Source: GCA-2770975 sp050248915 (GTDB lineage: Bacteria > Cyanobacteriota > Sericytochromatia > UBA7694). Taken from it: DNA of 64,000 nt. Both the position numbers and the translations under genes were made by a program. Numbering within the stretch: the stretch's first letter is position 1; each line of letters opens with the position of its first letter. Under the pieces are notes generated by a model, which was not told where the DNA came from, ran no database searches, and was given only the letters and a program-made list of their open reading frames with translations. The stretch spans positions 1 to 64,000 of the forward strand of contig JBFWRL010000006.1 of assembly GCA_050248915.1 (NCBI GenBank). The letters run 5' to 3'. Shown piece after piece: positions 16,055 through 25,900 of this stretch.

Positions 16055-17122
16055 ATGCCTAAACAATTACCCACACGGGATATTTTGCTTCAACTCCCGA
16101 AAACGGATTTACATGTACACCTTGATGGCTCAATGCGGGTCGAGACAATGCTGGAAATTGCCAGCCAAAAAGGCATTGCCTTGCCGGCCTCCGATGCTGA
16201 AGGGCTGCGCAAATTGGTGCAGGTCGGTGAAGACTGTGAAAGTCTCGAACAATACCTGCAGGCCTTTGATATCACGCTCTCGGTCTTGCAAGACTTCGAC
16301 TCTCTGCGCCGTACCGCTTTTGAGCTGGCCGAAGATTCAGCCCGCGAAAATGTCAAATACCTGGAAGTGCGCTTTTGCCCACTGCTGCACACCAAAAATG
16401 GCCTCTCAATGCACCAGATTGTCAAAGCGGTCTTACAGGGGCTGGCTGACGCTGAGCGCCAATACGATATCATTACCGGTGTGATTGTGTGTGGGATTCG
16501 CCACATCAGCCCAGAAAGCTCACTCGATTTGGCTGGTCTCACGATCAGCTTTAAGAACCGGGGCGTGGTCGCTTTTGACTTGGCCGGTGCCGAATACGAC
16601 AATCCCGCCAAAGACCACAAAGAGGCCTTTGAATTGATCCTGAATGAAAATATCAATTGCACGATCCATGCCGGTGAGGCCTTTGGCCCCAACAGCATTG
16701 CCCAGGCCATTCACTATTGTGGGGCCCACCGCATTGGTCACGGCACCCGCTTGATCGAAGACCGCGATCTGCTCAATTATGTCAACGACCACCGCATCCC
16801 CTTGGAGATCTGCCTCAACTCCAATTTGCAGACCAAAGCGATAGATAAACTCGAAAATCACCCGCTGAAAAAATACTACGATCTTGGTTTGCGGGTCACG
16901 ATCAACACGGACAATCGTCTGATCTCCAATACCACCGTGACCGACGAACTCTATCTGGCGGCTCAGCTCTTTGACTTTGACGTGCACGATATCGCCAATA
17001 TTCTGATCAACGGCTTTAAGAGCGCTTTTTTGCCCCACAACAAAAAGACCCGCATGTTGCGTTCTGTGATGGCGGAGTTGGACGAAATTTTGGGTGTGCG
17101 CCGCAGTAAATACGGCTATTAA
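16055..17122 (+). CDS. add: adenosine deaminase
   Basis: Hydrolyses adenosine (and deoxyadenosine) to inosine and ammonia in purine salvage. At 355 residues it has the full family length and every motif. His20 and His22 in KTDLHVHLDGSM bind zinc. FDLAGAE follows, then the third zinc His in NCTIHAGEAFGP, the catalytic His in HRIGHGTRL, and the Asp in TINTDNRLIS. Family members of this type include aminodeoxyfutalosine deaminase, which shares these motifs, so strict adenosine specificity is probable rather than certain. GAAGGGC lies just before the ATG. tilS follows after 12 bases, and the two are probably co-transcribed. Confidence 0.92.
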   Translation: MPKQLPTRDILLQLPKTDLHVHLDGSMRVETMLEIASQKGIALPASDAEGLRKLVQVGEDCESLEQYLQAFDITLSVLQDFDSLRRTAFELAEDSARENVKYLEVRFCPLLHTKNGLSMHQIVKAVLQGLADAERQYDIITGVIVCGIRHISPESSLDLAGLTISFKNRGVVAFDLAGAEYDNPAKDHKEAFELILNENINCTIHAGEAFGPNSIAQAIHYCGAHRIGHGTRLIEDRDLLNYVNDHRIPLEICLNSNLQTKAIDKLENHPLKKYYDLGLRVTINTDNRLISNTTVTDELYLAAQLFDFDVHDIANILINGFKSAFLPHNKKTRMLRSVMAELDEILGVRRSKYGY

Positions 17123-17134
17123 GGCCCTGCAACG

Positions 17135-18172
17135 ATGAGCTGCGCCGATCTGAAAATGCCCTTTTCGGATCGGCGCTTTTGTTCTGAGCTGTTTTTGTTT
17201 ATTCAGAGGCAGCAACTTTTACCTGCCAGCAGCCGCGTGCTTTTGGCGGTTTCGGGCGGGCTCGACTCAATGTTGCTGCTGGACTTTTTTCGGCGCTTTG
17301 GCAGGCAAAAATATGGCTTGGACTGGGGGGTGGCCCATCTCGACCATGGGCTAAGACCTGATTCTGGCGCTGATGCAGCTTGGCTGGCTGAATTTTGTCA
17401 GACTGCTCAAATTCCCTTTTGGCAGACCCGGATTGCTGTGGCTAAACACCATGCTCTGAGCCCACAAAGCTCTTTGGAAGCGGTGGCCCGCGACCTGCGC
17501 TACGATTGGCTTTTGACTTTGGCGGCTGAGCAGGGTTTTGATCGCTTGGCGACAGCCCACAGCGCCAGTGATCAGGCCGAAGGGATGCTGATGCGACTGG
17601 TGCGGGGATCTCTGGCTGGATTGGGGGGCCTGGCCCCTTTGCAGAGCCGGGCAGGAATTTGCTTGATTCGCCCGCTGCTTTGTTTGAGCCGCTCAGAGCT
17701 CGAAGCTTATGCGACTTTTCATTCACTCATTTGGCGCGAAGACCCCAGCAATGCTGAATTGGATTTTTTCCGCAACCGCCTGCGCCACCAAGTTTTGCCA
17801 CTGTTGCGCCAAGAAAATGCCCGCCTCGATCAACATTGGGCTGAACATGCTCTGCTCTGGCAAGACGAGCAGGCCTGGCTGGCAGAACTCACGGCTGAAG
17901 CGGCAGGGGCCTGTCTCAAACAAGAGGCCAACATTGTGCTGCTGGATTTAAGACTTTTTCAGGGCTATGCTCAGGCCCTGCAACGCAGATTGGTCAAAAT
18001 GGCCCTGACCCAGCTCTTGGGGGAGTGGAAGGTCTTTACCAGCCGCCATCTGGAAGCCGTTTGCCACTTGGCAGACGCAGACACAGGCAAATCCCTGAAC
18101 CTGCCACGCCAGGTGCGGGTCTCCAAGCGCAAACGGACTTTGGCTTTTGAACTTGGAGACCGCTGCTTCTGA
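17135..18172 (+). CDS. tilS: tRNA(Ile)-lysidine synthase
   Basis: Attaches lysine to C34 of the CAU-anticodon tRNA-Ile using ATP, so that it reads AUA codons; this is an essential cytoplasmic step. The PP-loop SGGLDS lies at residues 40-45 within LLAVSGGLDSMLLLD, followed by the family-typical VAHLDHGLRPDSGADAAWL and TAHSASDQAEGMLMRL. The 345-residue length fits a TilS with a shortened C-terminal domain. The start at 17135 is 12 bases after add; a Met eight codons later is possible. It is convergent with the VWA lipoprotein gene. Confidence 0.92.
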   Translation: MSCADLKMPFSDRRFCSELFLFIQRQQLLPASSRVLLAVSGGLDSMLLLDFFRRFGRQKYGLDWGVAHLDHGLRPDSGADAAWLAEFCQTAQIPFWQTRIAVAKHHALSPQSSLEAVARDLRYDWLLTLAAEQGFDRLATAHSASDQAEGMLMRLVRGSLAGLGGLAPLQSRAGICLIRPLLCLSRSELEAYATFHSLIWREDPSNAELDFFRNRLRHQVLPLLRQENARLDQHWAEHALLWQDEQAWLAELTAEAAGACLKQEANIVLLDLRLFQGYAQALQRRLVKMALTQLLGEWKVFTSRHLEAVCHLADADTGKSLNLPRQVRVSKRKRTLAFELGDRCF

Positions 18173-18193
18173 GGTCATTCCCGAGACCCCAGC

Positions 18194-20875
18194 TTAATTT
18201 TGTAAATTGCCTATTTCTTTGCGCACCCGCTCGGGGCTCAGATTGCCTTGGATCACACCCGTTAGCGCCGTGATCAAACGCGCATTCTGAATGCTGGCCT
18301 GTTCTTTGCCAAGCAGGGCCGAAAGCGGCTTTTCGTAAACCTCTGTGCGTTTTTCGCCTGTGCTGGGCAGGGTATAACTGATCTCCAGACGCAGGGTATC
18401 GCTGGCTTTGTTGGGGTTTTTATTGGCGCGAAAGCGCTCCAAAAAGAATTGCGAGGTATTAAAGGAAAAATGGGTCGGTTGCACACCCTCGGCCACGATC
18501 GAGACCTCTTCTGCTGCGCTTTCGCCGTGTTTGAGCCAAGCCGGGTAGTCGATTTTAAAGCGCAGATTGCGGGCGGCGGCGTGGGTCAGAGCCAAAAAGC
18601 GCTCGCCAAAGGCCCGTTTGGCATCTTCTTCATTCACAATCGAATAATAAGAACCTTTGCCCACTTCGGTCAATTGGTTGAGAAAGGCCTCATTAAAATC
18701 GGCCCCAAAGCCCAGGCCCGAAAAATAAATCCCGGCTTTGTCGTTGATCTGGGTCTGCCGTGAGACCATCAGGGGATCCAGTTCACCTTGATTGGCTTGG
18801 GCATCGGTTAACATCAGGACCCGGTTGGTTTTTTGTGGTTGGTAGTATTTGCGGGCAATGCGATAGCCCTCTTGCAGACCTGCATTGAGGTTGGTTCCCC
18901 CTTCTGTACGCAGGCCTTCAATCTGGTTGCTCAGGGCTTGAGCGGATTCAGGCAAAATGAGATTTTCGGCTTTGGTTGTGGCTGTATCTGAAAAGGTCAC
19001 CAGATTGACCACATCACCGGGAACCAGCTCTTGTTTTAGGCGGTTCAGACCTGTCCGCAGCAGGTCTATTTTTTTGCTTCCAGTTCCATTCCATTCATAA
19101 ACGCTCTTGGCAAATTCATCCATCGAACCCGAGATATCAATCACCAGCGTCAACACCATCGGCGGGCGGGCTTGGCGGCAGAGAGCGGGCGCGGTGACAT
19201 GCACACCCAGATCGTAGCTGTCGAGAAAGGGGTTTTCGGGATCGGCAATCCGCTCCATCCCCATGCTGACCTTAAACAGGCCCGTTTCTTCTTGGTTCTC
19301 GTAAGGAAAGTGAATCCGGTTTAAAAACTCCCAGGGGCGGGCCAGACTGGCATTGGGCATTTCGCCTTGGTTGAGCTTTTCTTTGACCAATTCAACCGCG
19401 GCTGTGCTGGCGGAGTCGTCGTAAGAAAAATAGAAAAAGTCGCGCAATTGGCTGGGCTCTGGCAAGGGAGTGGGCGTCGGGGTCGGCAGTGGGGTTGGTG
19501 TTGGGAGCGGTGTTGGCATAGCGGTGGGTTGGGCTAAATATCCTGTTGCTGTTGGACTTGGACCTGGGCTCCAACTCGGGACAGGCGTGATGCTGGGCAA
19601 GCTACTGGGTTGAGCCGTGGGGGGCACGTTGTAGATGCGGTTGGGATAGAGAATGGCTTCGTAATCGCCATCGGTGAGTTTGAAGTATTTTTCGCTGCGC
19701 GCCACCCCTGTTTTGTCCAGAATTTTGCCATCGTCTGCTTGTAGACCCCAGGCATATTGACTCAGATCCGCCCCCAAGCTCAGGCCCGCAGGGAATTGAA
19801 TTTGCACCACCCGCTCATCGGGTGACCAGACAAACTTGAGCTGGTTGGGGCTGACCACCTGCTCTGCCAATGTGCCGTTATTGCGCAGATGTAAGGCCAG
19901 ATTTTTTTCCACAGAGGCCCGATCCATCGATTCACTGAATTGCAATTGCAGCCCTTGGGGGGCCTCTGTTGTGCCCGATCTCAACCAAGCTGCAGAAGTG
20001 ACTTCGGGTTGATCCGAAATGCCATTATAGCCCGCTGAAAAAGAGCTGTTGCTGCCATCGGAGCCAAAATCATAGCGGTTGGCATTGGGGTCGCCCTGTT
20101 TATTCGCGGAGATCACCTCGACCCGTTTGCGCGTGCCCAGGCCCGGTTTTTCAACCACAATTTCGATTTGCACACCTGATGGCGCATTGTTAAAGGCATA
20201 AGTACCGTCAGCCGTGACGGTTTCAGCCTCATAAGGCACTGAGCCATTCAGTGAGCGGGCGATCACCCGTGCGCCATCGACAGGTTTTTGGCTGCCGTCA
20301 AAGACTTTGCCATTCATGCTGCTTTTTTCAATCACAGAAATATCTGAGGTCGCGGCGGGCAGTGGAGTGTAATTGTTCGAGGACGGGTAAATCACCCCTG
20401 CTGAAGGAAGAGGTGTGGAGGTTGCGCTTGGAGCAGAAGTGGGTGCCGAAGTAGGTGCAGCAGTCGGTGATAGCTTGGGCTGGTCTTTGCGCTGATCACT
20501 CAATTCGCGGCTGGTGTCTGGCTGGTAGCGCCGGGTCAAGTCGATCTGTTGCTGGCGCAGGGCCAGGGCCTTTTCGAGGTAGCCCCGGTACTCTCTGTCG
20601 ATCTCCGCATTGCTGCTGGCCGGGCGCACGTCTTGGGGGGCACAGAGGGCGGGTACCAATTCAGGGGCCACCAATGATGCGACGCGCAAATTGCCGCCAC
20701 TGCGGTTGATCCCCATATAGGGAATGCCGGGCTGCAGCAGACTACCCGAAGGGCCTGTATTGGGCAGACCTGTGCCTTGGCAACTCACACTGCTCAACGT
20801 AAGGGCACAGAGCGAGAGCGCCAAGAGGCGTTTGCGGGAAGCAAAAAAAGTCAAAAAAAGGGGATTTGTCAGCAT
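18194..20875 (-). CDS. VWA-domain lipoprotein with carboxypeptidase-regulatory-like domain
   Basis: An 893-residue lipoprotein. The signal peptide ends in a lipobox LSSVSC with the lipidated Cys at 32. In order come a Ser/Thr/Pro-rich linker (about 130-180), a CarboxypepD-regulatory-like beta domain (about 190-260, MNGKVFDGSQKPVDGARV), an Ig-like region with QFSESMD (about 290-400), and a Pro-Thr-Pro repeat linker (about 425-480). A von Willebrand A domain follows (about 570-750); its MIDAS motif DISGSM and TEGGTN/TDAQAN loops are intact. VWA domains bind ligands through a metal ion. It is probably anchored on the outer membrane with the VWA part exposed. AGGAG lies 9 bases before the ATG. 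It is divergent from the Omp85 gene. Confidence 0.88.
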   Translation of the reverse strand: MLTNPLFLTFFASRKRLLALSLCALTLSSVSCQGTGLPNTGPSGSLLQPGIPYMGINRSGGNLRVASLVAPELVPALCAPQDVRPASSNAEIDREYRGYLEKALALRQQQIDLTRRYQPDTSRELSDQRKDQPKLSPTAAPTSAPTSAPSATSTPLPSAGVIYPSSNNYTPLPAATSDISVIEKSSMNGKVFDGSQKPVDGARVIARSLNGSVPYEAETVTADGTYAFNNAPSGVQIEIVVEKPGLGTRKRVEVISANKQGDPNANRYDFGSDGSNSSFSAGYNGISDQPEVTSAAWLRSGTTEAPQGLQLQFSESMDRASVEKNLALHLRNNGTLAEQVVSPNQLKFVWSPDERVVQIQFPAGLSLGADLSQYAWGLQADDGKILDKTGVARSEKYFKLTDGDYEAILYPNRIYNVPPTAQPSSLPSITPVPSWSPGPSPTATGYLAQPTAMPTPLPTPTPLPTPTPTPLPEPSQLRDFFYFSYDDSASTAAVELVKEKLNQGEMPNASLARPWEFLNRIHFPYENQEETGLFKVSMGMERIADPENPFLDSYDLGVHVTAPALCRQARPPMVLTLVIDISGSMDEFAKSVYEWNGTGSKKIDLLRTGLNRLKQELVPGDVVNLVTFSDTATTKAENLILPESAQALSNQIEGLRTEGGTNLNAGLQEGYRIARKYYQPQKTNRVLMLTDAQANQGELDPLMVSRQTQINDKAGIYFSGLGFGADFNEAFLNQLTEVGKGSYYSIVNEEDAKRAFGERFLALTHAAARNLRFKIDYPAWLKHGESAAEEVSIVAEGVQPTHFSFNTSQFFLERFRANKNPNKASDTLRLEISYTLPSTGEKRTEVYEKPLSALLGKEQASIQNARLITALTGVIQGNLSPERVRKEIGNLQN

Positions 20876-21088
20876 AGAAGGGGTCTCCTGCTCAATTTAG
20901 AAAATAAAAAAGGGATTCAATTGAAAAAACAAAACGGGAATATTTGAATGACGTTTATGTAACAAAAAAGGTTCCGGCCTGTTTTGAAAATAATTTTTAA
21001 AACCTGAACACTTCCCCCAAGACCTGTGTCTTTTCTGGGAGAGACTCGCGCCACAACCCCTCCACGCTTCATTTTAGAAAGGAATCCC

Positions 21089-22963
21089 ATGTCTCGATTG
21101 CATTCCCCTATTTCCCTTATTTTGTCTCCTGCTTGGCTCTGTTCTGTCTGTTTTTTGTCTGTGCCTGCTTTGTTTTGGATTGCACCAGCAAGCGCACAAA
21201 CAGAGACCTACCAACTCGAAAACCGCAACCCGCTGGTGCCCGCCCTGATCAAAATATCCAAAATCAGCGTGATTGGCAGCCGCTTTGAAGACGCCATTCG
21301 GCTCTCGCTGTTTACCCAACCCGGCGACGAGACCACCCCTGAGGCCCTCGAAAAAGACCGGCAGCGGGTGCTTGCCCTGGGCTGGTTTGCCGATGTCACT
21401 CCGCGCCTGGTGGCCCAAGGCGGGGGCAAATACGAGCTGCTGATTTACGTCAAAGACAATCCCACTTTGCAGGGGGTGGTCTTGGATGCCGAGTCGGAAT
21501 TATTGCCTGAAGATGTCTTGCTCAAACCCTTTCTGGCCCTGAGCGGCCAGGTCTTAAATCTGGCTGAATTGCAAAAGGCCAAAGAGCAAATCGACAGCCC
21601 GCTGCGCTCGGCAGGTTATAGTCTGGCGCATTTGGAGTTGGTCATGCAGGAGCAAGAAATGCTGGATGCCGATGGCAAATTGCACCTCAAATTACATCCA
21701 GGTTTGATTGAAAGTCTGCGGGTAAGTGGCAATGAGCGCACCCAAGAGAAGGTCATTCTGCGTGAGGTCTCGCTCAAAGCGGGCCAAATCTTTAAACGCC
21801 AAGATTTTGAAATGGACCTGATGCGCCTGCGCCGCCTCAATTATTTTGAAGAGGTCAATTTAATGCCCGAAGAGGGCTATTTGGATCCGCACAAAACCCG
21901 ACTGGTGCTGCAGGTCAAAGAAAAGAAAACCGGCGATGTTGGCTTTAATTTTGGCCTGAATAACCGCGATGGGGTGATTGGCGGGGTGCATTATACCGAT
22001 ACCAATCTCTTCGGCGAGGGCCGCAATTTGAACGTGCAATTGCAGGCGGGGCTCGACGTGACCCGGCTCTTTTCGGGCAATCCCGCCCAGTCTCAGCGCA
22101 GCCTCTCGGGCCGGGTTGACTTCTTTGAACCCTGGTTCTTAGAGAGCCGCACAGGCCTCGGGGCCAGCTTGTTCAGCGAACGCACGCCCCTGTTTTATGG
22201 CCTAGAAAGCCCGGCCCTGGGTGTGGACCTCAGCAATGGGCTCTTACAGACCCGCACCGGGGTCAGTCTCAATTTGGGCCGGCCGCTGGGAGATATCTAT
22301 TCGCCCTGGCGCGGCCAGCTTTCACTCACTGCCGAGCAGGTGGGCCTGACCAATTTTTCGGGCACGCCGCAAAAGGATCTTTCGCTGAGTGGGCGTTACA
22401 GTGCCACCGACGTGCTTTTTAGTGCCGGCGGCACCTTGAGTTTTGATACCCGCGATTCCCTGCTCAATCCCAAACAGGGGGTCTACGGCTCGTTGAATGC
22501 CCAGCCCGTTTGGGGTGACAGTGCCTGGCTGCGCCTGGCGGGCAATGTGAGTACCTATTTGCCCCTGGCCGAATGGATGACTGTCGCATTGGGGGTGCAA
22601 GGCGGTGCTTTGCTCGGCAATCACCCCATTTACGAGCAGTTTTTGGGCACTGGTTTCAGCGCTATTCGTGGCTGGCAAGAAAACGGCGCACTGGTGGGCA
22701 AACAATACCTGATCGGCAGTGCCGAGGCCCGTTTTCCGATCTTTGCCCCGATTTCGGGGGTGCTCTTTGCCGATTTGGGTAATTTCTTTGGCTCCCAGGT
22801 TAGCACCGGCCCCTGGAAATACGGGGTGGGGGCGGGTTTGCGCTTTGAAACGCCGATGGGTCTGTTGCGATTGGACTACGGTGTGCGCGATTTTCAAACC
22901 CTGGGCTGGTCCAATTTATTGGAAGCCGGTCAAATTCACTTCAGTTTGGGTCATAAATTTTAA
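21089..22963 (+). CDS. Omp85/BamA-superfamily outer membrane protein
   Basis: A 624-residue protein that begins at the ATG at 21089 (AGAAAGGAA just upstream); an in-frame GTG at 21026 has no ribosome site. Residues 1-37 are a signal peptide ending ASA. Two or three POTRA-like units follow (for example around KISVIGSRFEDAI and ESLRVSGNERTQEKVILREV). From about residue 290 a 16-strand barrel domain begins (DVGFNFGLNNRDGVIGGVHYTDTNLFGEGRNL). The loop motif is IRGW, the counterpart of VRGF/Y. The last residue is Phe, the usual BAM recognition signal. It may be BamA itself, TamA or a related assembly factor; the small number of POTRA units makes canonical BamA less certain. Its last 23 bases overlap the convergent kinase gene. 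Confidence 0.88.
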   Translation: MSRLHSPISLILSPAWLCSVCFLSVPALFWIAPASAQTETYQLENRNPLVPALIKISKISVIGSRFEDAIRLSLFTQPGDETTPEALEKDRQRVLALGWFADVTPRLVAQGGGKYELLIYVKDNPTLQGVVLDAESELLPEDVLLKPFLALSGQVLNLAELQKAKEQIDSPLRSAGYSLAHLELVMQEQEMLDADGKLHLKLHPGLIESLRVSGNERTQEKVILREVSLKAGQIFKRQDFEMDLMRLRRLNYFEEVNLMPEEGYLDPHKTRLVLQVKEKKTGDVGFNFGLNNRDGVIGGVHYTDTNLFGEGRNLNVQLQAGLDVTRLFSGNPAQSQRSLSGRVDFFEPWFLESRTGLGASLFSERTPLFYGLESPALGVDLSNGLLQTRTGVSLNLGRPLGDIYSPWRGQLSLTAEQVGLTNFSGTPQKDLSLSGRYSATDVLFSAGGTLSFDTRDSLLNPKQGVYGSLNAQPVWGDSAWLRLAGNVSTYLPLAEWMTVALGVQGGALLGNHPIYEQFLGTGFSAIRGWQENGALVGKQYLIGSAEARFPIFAPISGVLFADLGNFFGSQVSTGPWKYGVGAGLRFETPMGLLRLDYGVRDFQTLGWSNLLEAGQIHFSLGHKF

Positions 22964-25900
22964 AGCTGGTCTGCAAAATTTCGGGAAAACCTGCCAAGAC
23001 TTCACGGGCTGCCTCGATTTCAAAGTGGTCCAGTTGGTATTGCACCTTGTAAGAAAAAGCTTGCAGTGTCTCACTTTGATAAATTTCTGCCATTTTTTGT
23101 AATTCTTGGGTGAAATGTTCAAGTTCATCCAAGACAATCGAATGGCGAATATGTTGCCAACGGGTTTGCCATTCTTGTTCCAGTTCGGGTGTCACAGGCT
23201 TGACGCTGGGGGCGTTTTCTGTTTGAGGGGGGAAGGGCCTCTCTGCAGGGTTGAGCTGAAGAAACCGTTTGAGCATGTGATAGAGGTCTGCCTGGGAAAA
23301 GGGTTTGCCCAAATAGGCGTCAAACCCAGATTGGAGAAAGTCTTCTTGCTCTTGTTGCAGCGAAAAGGCGGTTGTCGCCACCACGGGAATGAGACGGGTT
23401 TCGGGGCTTTTTTTGAGCTGTTTTAAGGCCTCTATGCCATCCATGACCGGCATTTTAATGTCCATCAGAATCAGATCTGGACGCTGCTCAAGAGCCCATT
23501 CACAGGCCTCAAGCCCATTTTGAGCGCAGATGATTTCAAAGGGCTGGTTTTCCAGATGGCTGAGTAATAAAAGCAAATTGTGAGGTTCATCATCGGCACA
23601 CAAGATGCGGCTGGGGGCAAAATGTGGAGACGAGGGCAAAAGGGGTTCTGTTTCTCTGGGCAGAGGAGGGGCGATGGGCTGTAGGGGCAGGTTCAAAGTA
23701 AAGGTGGCACCTTGGCCGATTTGGCTGTCTACCTGCAGCTCTCCTTGCATCAACGCGACCAAATTGCGGGCAATACTCAGGCCGAGCCCCGCGCCTTTGG
23801 ACTCTTTGCGGTAAGCCGTACTGGCCTGTTCAAAAACCCCAAAAATACGTGCTTGGTTCTCGCTTGAAATCCCCAGTCCGGTGTCTTGAACGGAAATACA
23901 GAGGGCGTCGCTTTGCTGCGATTGACCCAGGCCGATTTTGAGGCAAACTTTGCCTTCTTGGGTAAATTTGAGCGCATTGCTGAGCAAATTGAGTAAGACT
24001 TGGCGCAAGCGCAGGGGATCCAGCAAGAGATAATTGGGCAGCTCTGCTTCGATCTGGATGTCGAATGTGAGGCCTTTTTCTTCAAAAGACAGGGCCAACA
24101 TGCCAGTCAATTCTTTGACCAATTGACGCAGATCGACGGGTTCGAGGCAGATCTCAACTTTGCCCGCTTCAATTTTACTCAGATCGAGAATATCGTTGAT
24201 CAGGGTTAACAGGGTTTTTCCGCTGGTTTTGATTGCCTCCAAATAGCGTTGGTGGCGTTCGTCCAATTGTTGTTGCAATAATTCGCTAAAACCCAGAATG
24301 GCGTTGAGGGGCGTGCGAATTTCGTGAGACATATTCGCCAGAAAAAACGTTTTTGATTGTGAGGCCTTTTCTGCTTTGTCTTTGGCTTCGCGCAACTCAC
24401 TTTCGATCCGCTTTTGGCGGGTGATATTTTTGATCACCCCTTCGGCTCCACCGAGGCTGCCATCGGGATTGAGACGCATATGTTCGGTAATTTCAAGGGT
24501 TTGTGTTTGGCCTTGGAGCTGCACTTCAACTTCAAAAGGCGGGGGATTTTTGCCCTGAGACATGCCCTGAATGATCTGCTCTCCGAGCTGACGTCCGGGC
24601 TCTCCGAGGCCCAAAATCTGATACCAGGGTTGGCCCAACATGGCATCCATCTTTTGGCCAAACAGGCATTCGGCTGAGGGGCTGAGATAAGTGACCCGCT
24701 GCTTGTCGCCCAATGAAAAAAAGATATAGTCCTGTTTAACCCCTTCGATCAGATGGCGAAAGCGCCGCTCGCTGGCCTGTAGTTCGGTTGTGCGTGAGGC
24801 GACCAATTCTTCGAGATGGTTGCGGTACTCTGCCAGTTCCGCTTCTGCCTGCTTGCGTTCGGTAATGTCTTGAATCACCCCCAATCCCCAGATGCCGTGG
24901 GTTGAAACGATGTCATCGCGCTCCACTTTGCTGCGAATCCAGCGGCTTTGTTCTCCCACTTTTACCCGGTGTTCAAGATCAAAGGGTTTGCCCTCTTTTT
25001 GGGCCTCTTCCCAGCTTTTTAAAATCCACTCCCGATCTTCTGGGTAGAGCATCTCCACAATTTCTTGGCCCATGGGGCGCTGAGAGGGCGAAAAACCAAA
25101 TATATTGGCCGCTTCTTCAGACCAATGGATGCTCTCTAAATCAGGTGATTTGAGATACCAATGCCCCGTCTGAGAGACAACCTGGGCCCGCTTGAGAATG
25201 GATTCGCTGCGCTGCAAGGCTTGGGCGGTTTCGATGCGCTCCTGGTTGAGCAGCACCATGCCCAATAAGTCGGCCATCTGGCAGGCAAAGGCAATTTCGT
25301 CGGCGTGCCAATCGTGTTTCTGGTGGATCTGCTCAAAGCAGAGCAAGCCCCTTTCCTGTCCCCTGGAAACAATCAGGCAATTTAGCAGGCCTGTAATCTG
25401 ATTTGGCATGAGATAGCTCTCTACCAAAGACGCTGTGCGCAAATCGTATTGGGCCTGACAGGTGCGCAAATAGCGGGAGGTTTGAAACCATTCAAATTGT
25501 TCGGTAAACAGTCCCAAATCCAGGGCCTGACCTTGAAAATGTTCGCTGCTGAGGGCATTGTAGCCATTGAGGCATTTGAGTTGCCCATGGGGGATATCTG
25601 TGAGCCAAATGGACATCCGTTCCAGGCCCAAGGTGCTGCAGATCTGCTCGCTCAGCTCTTGGGCAAAGGCCTGAATTTCACCATTGAGGGCGTATTCAGA
25701 GGTGCTCAATTTGCGTGTCAGGGCATTTTGAATCTGCAGGCGCTGGGCCAGGGCCGCCTGTTCCCGCTCGCGGGCGCGCTCTTCGCTCACGTCTCGCCAA
25801 ACGCAGGAGATCAGCTTTTTTCCAGCCAGGCTGACCAGCCGCAGTTTGAGCAAAATAGTGTGAATGCCCCCTTGTTTGTGGCGGTGTTGGGTTTCTAAAT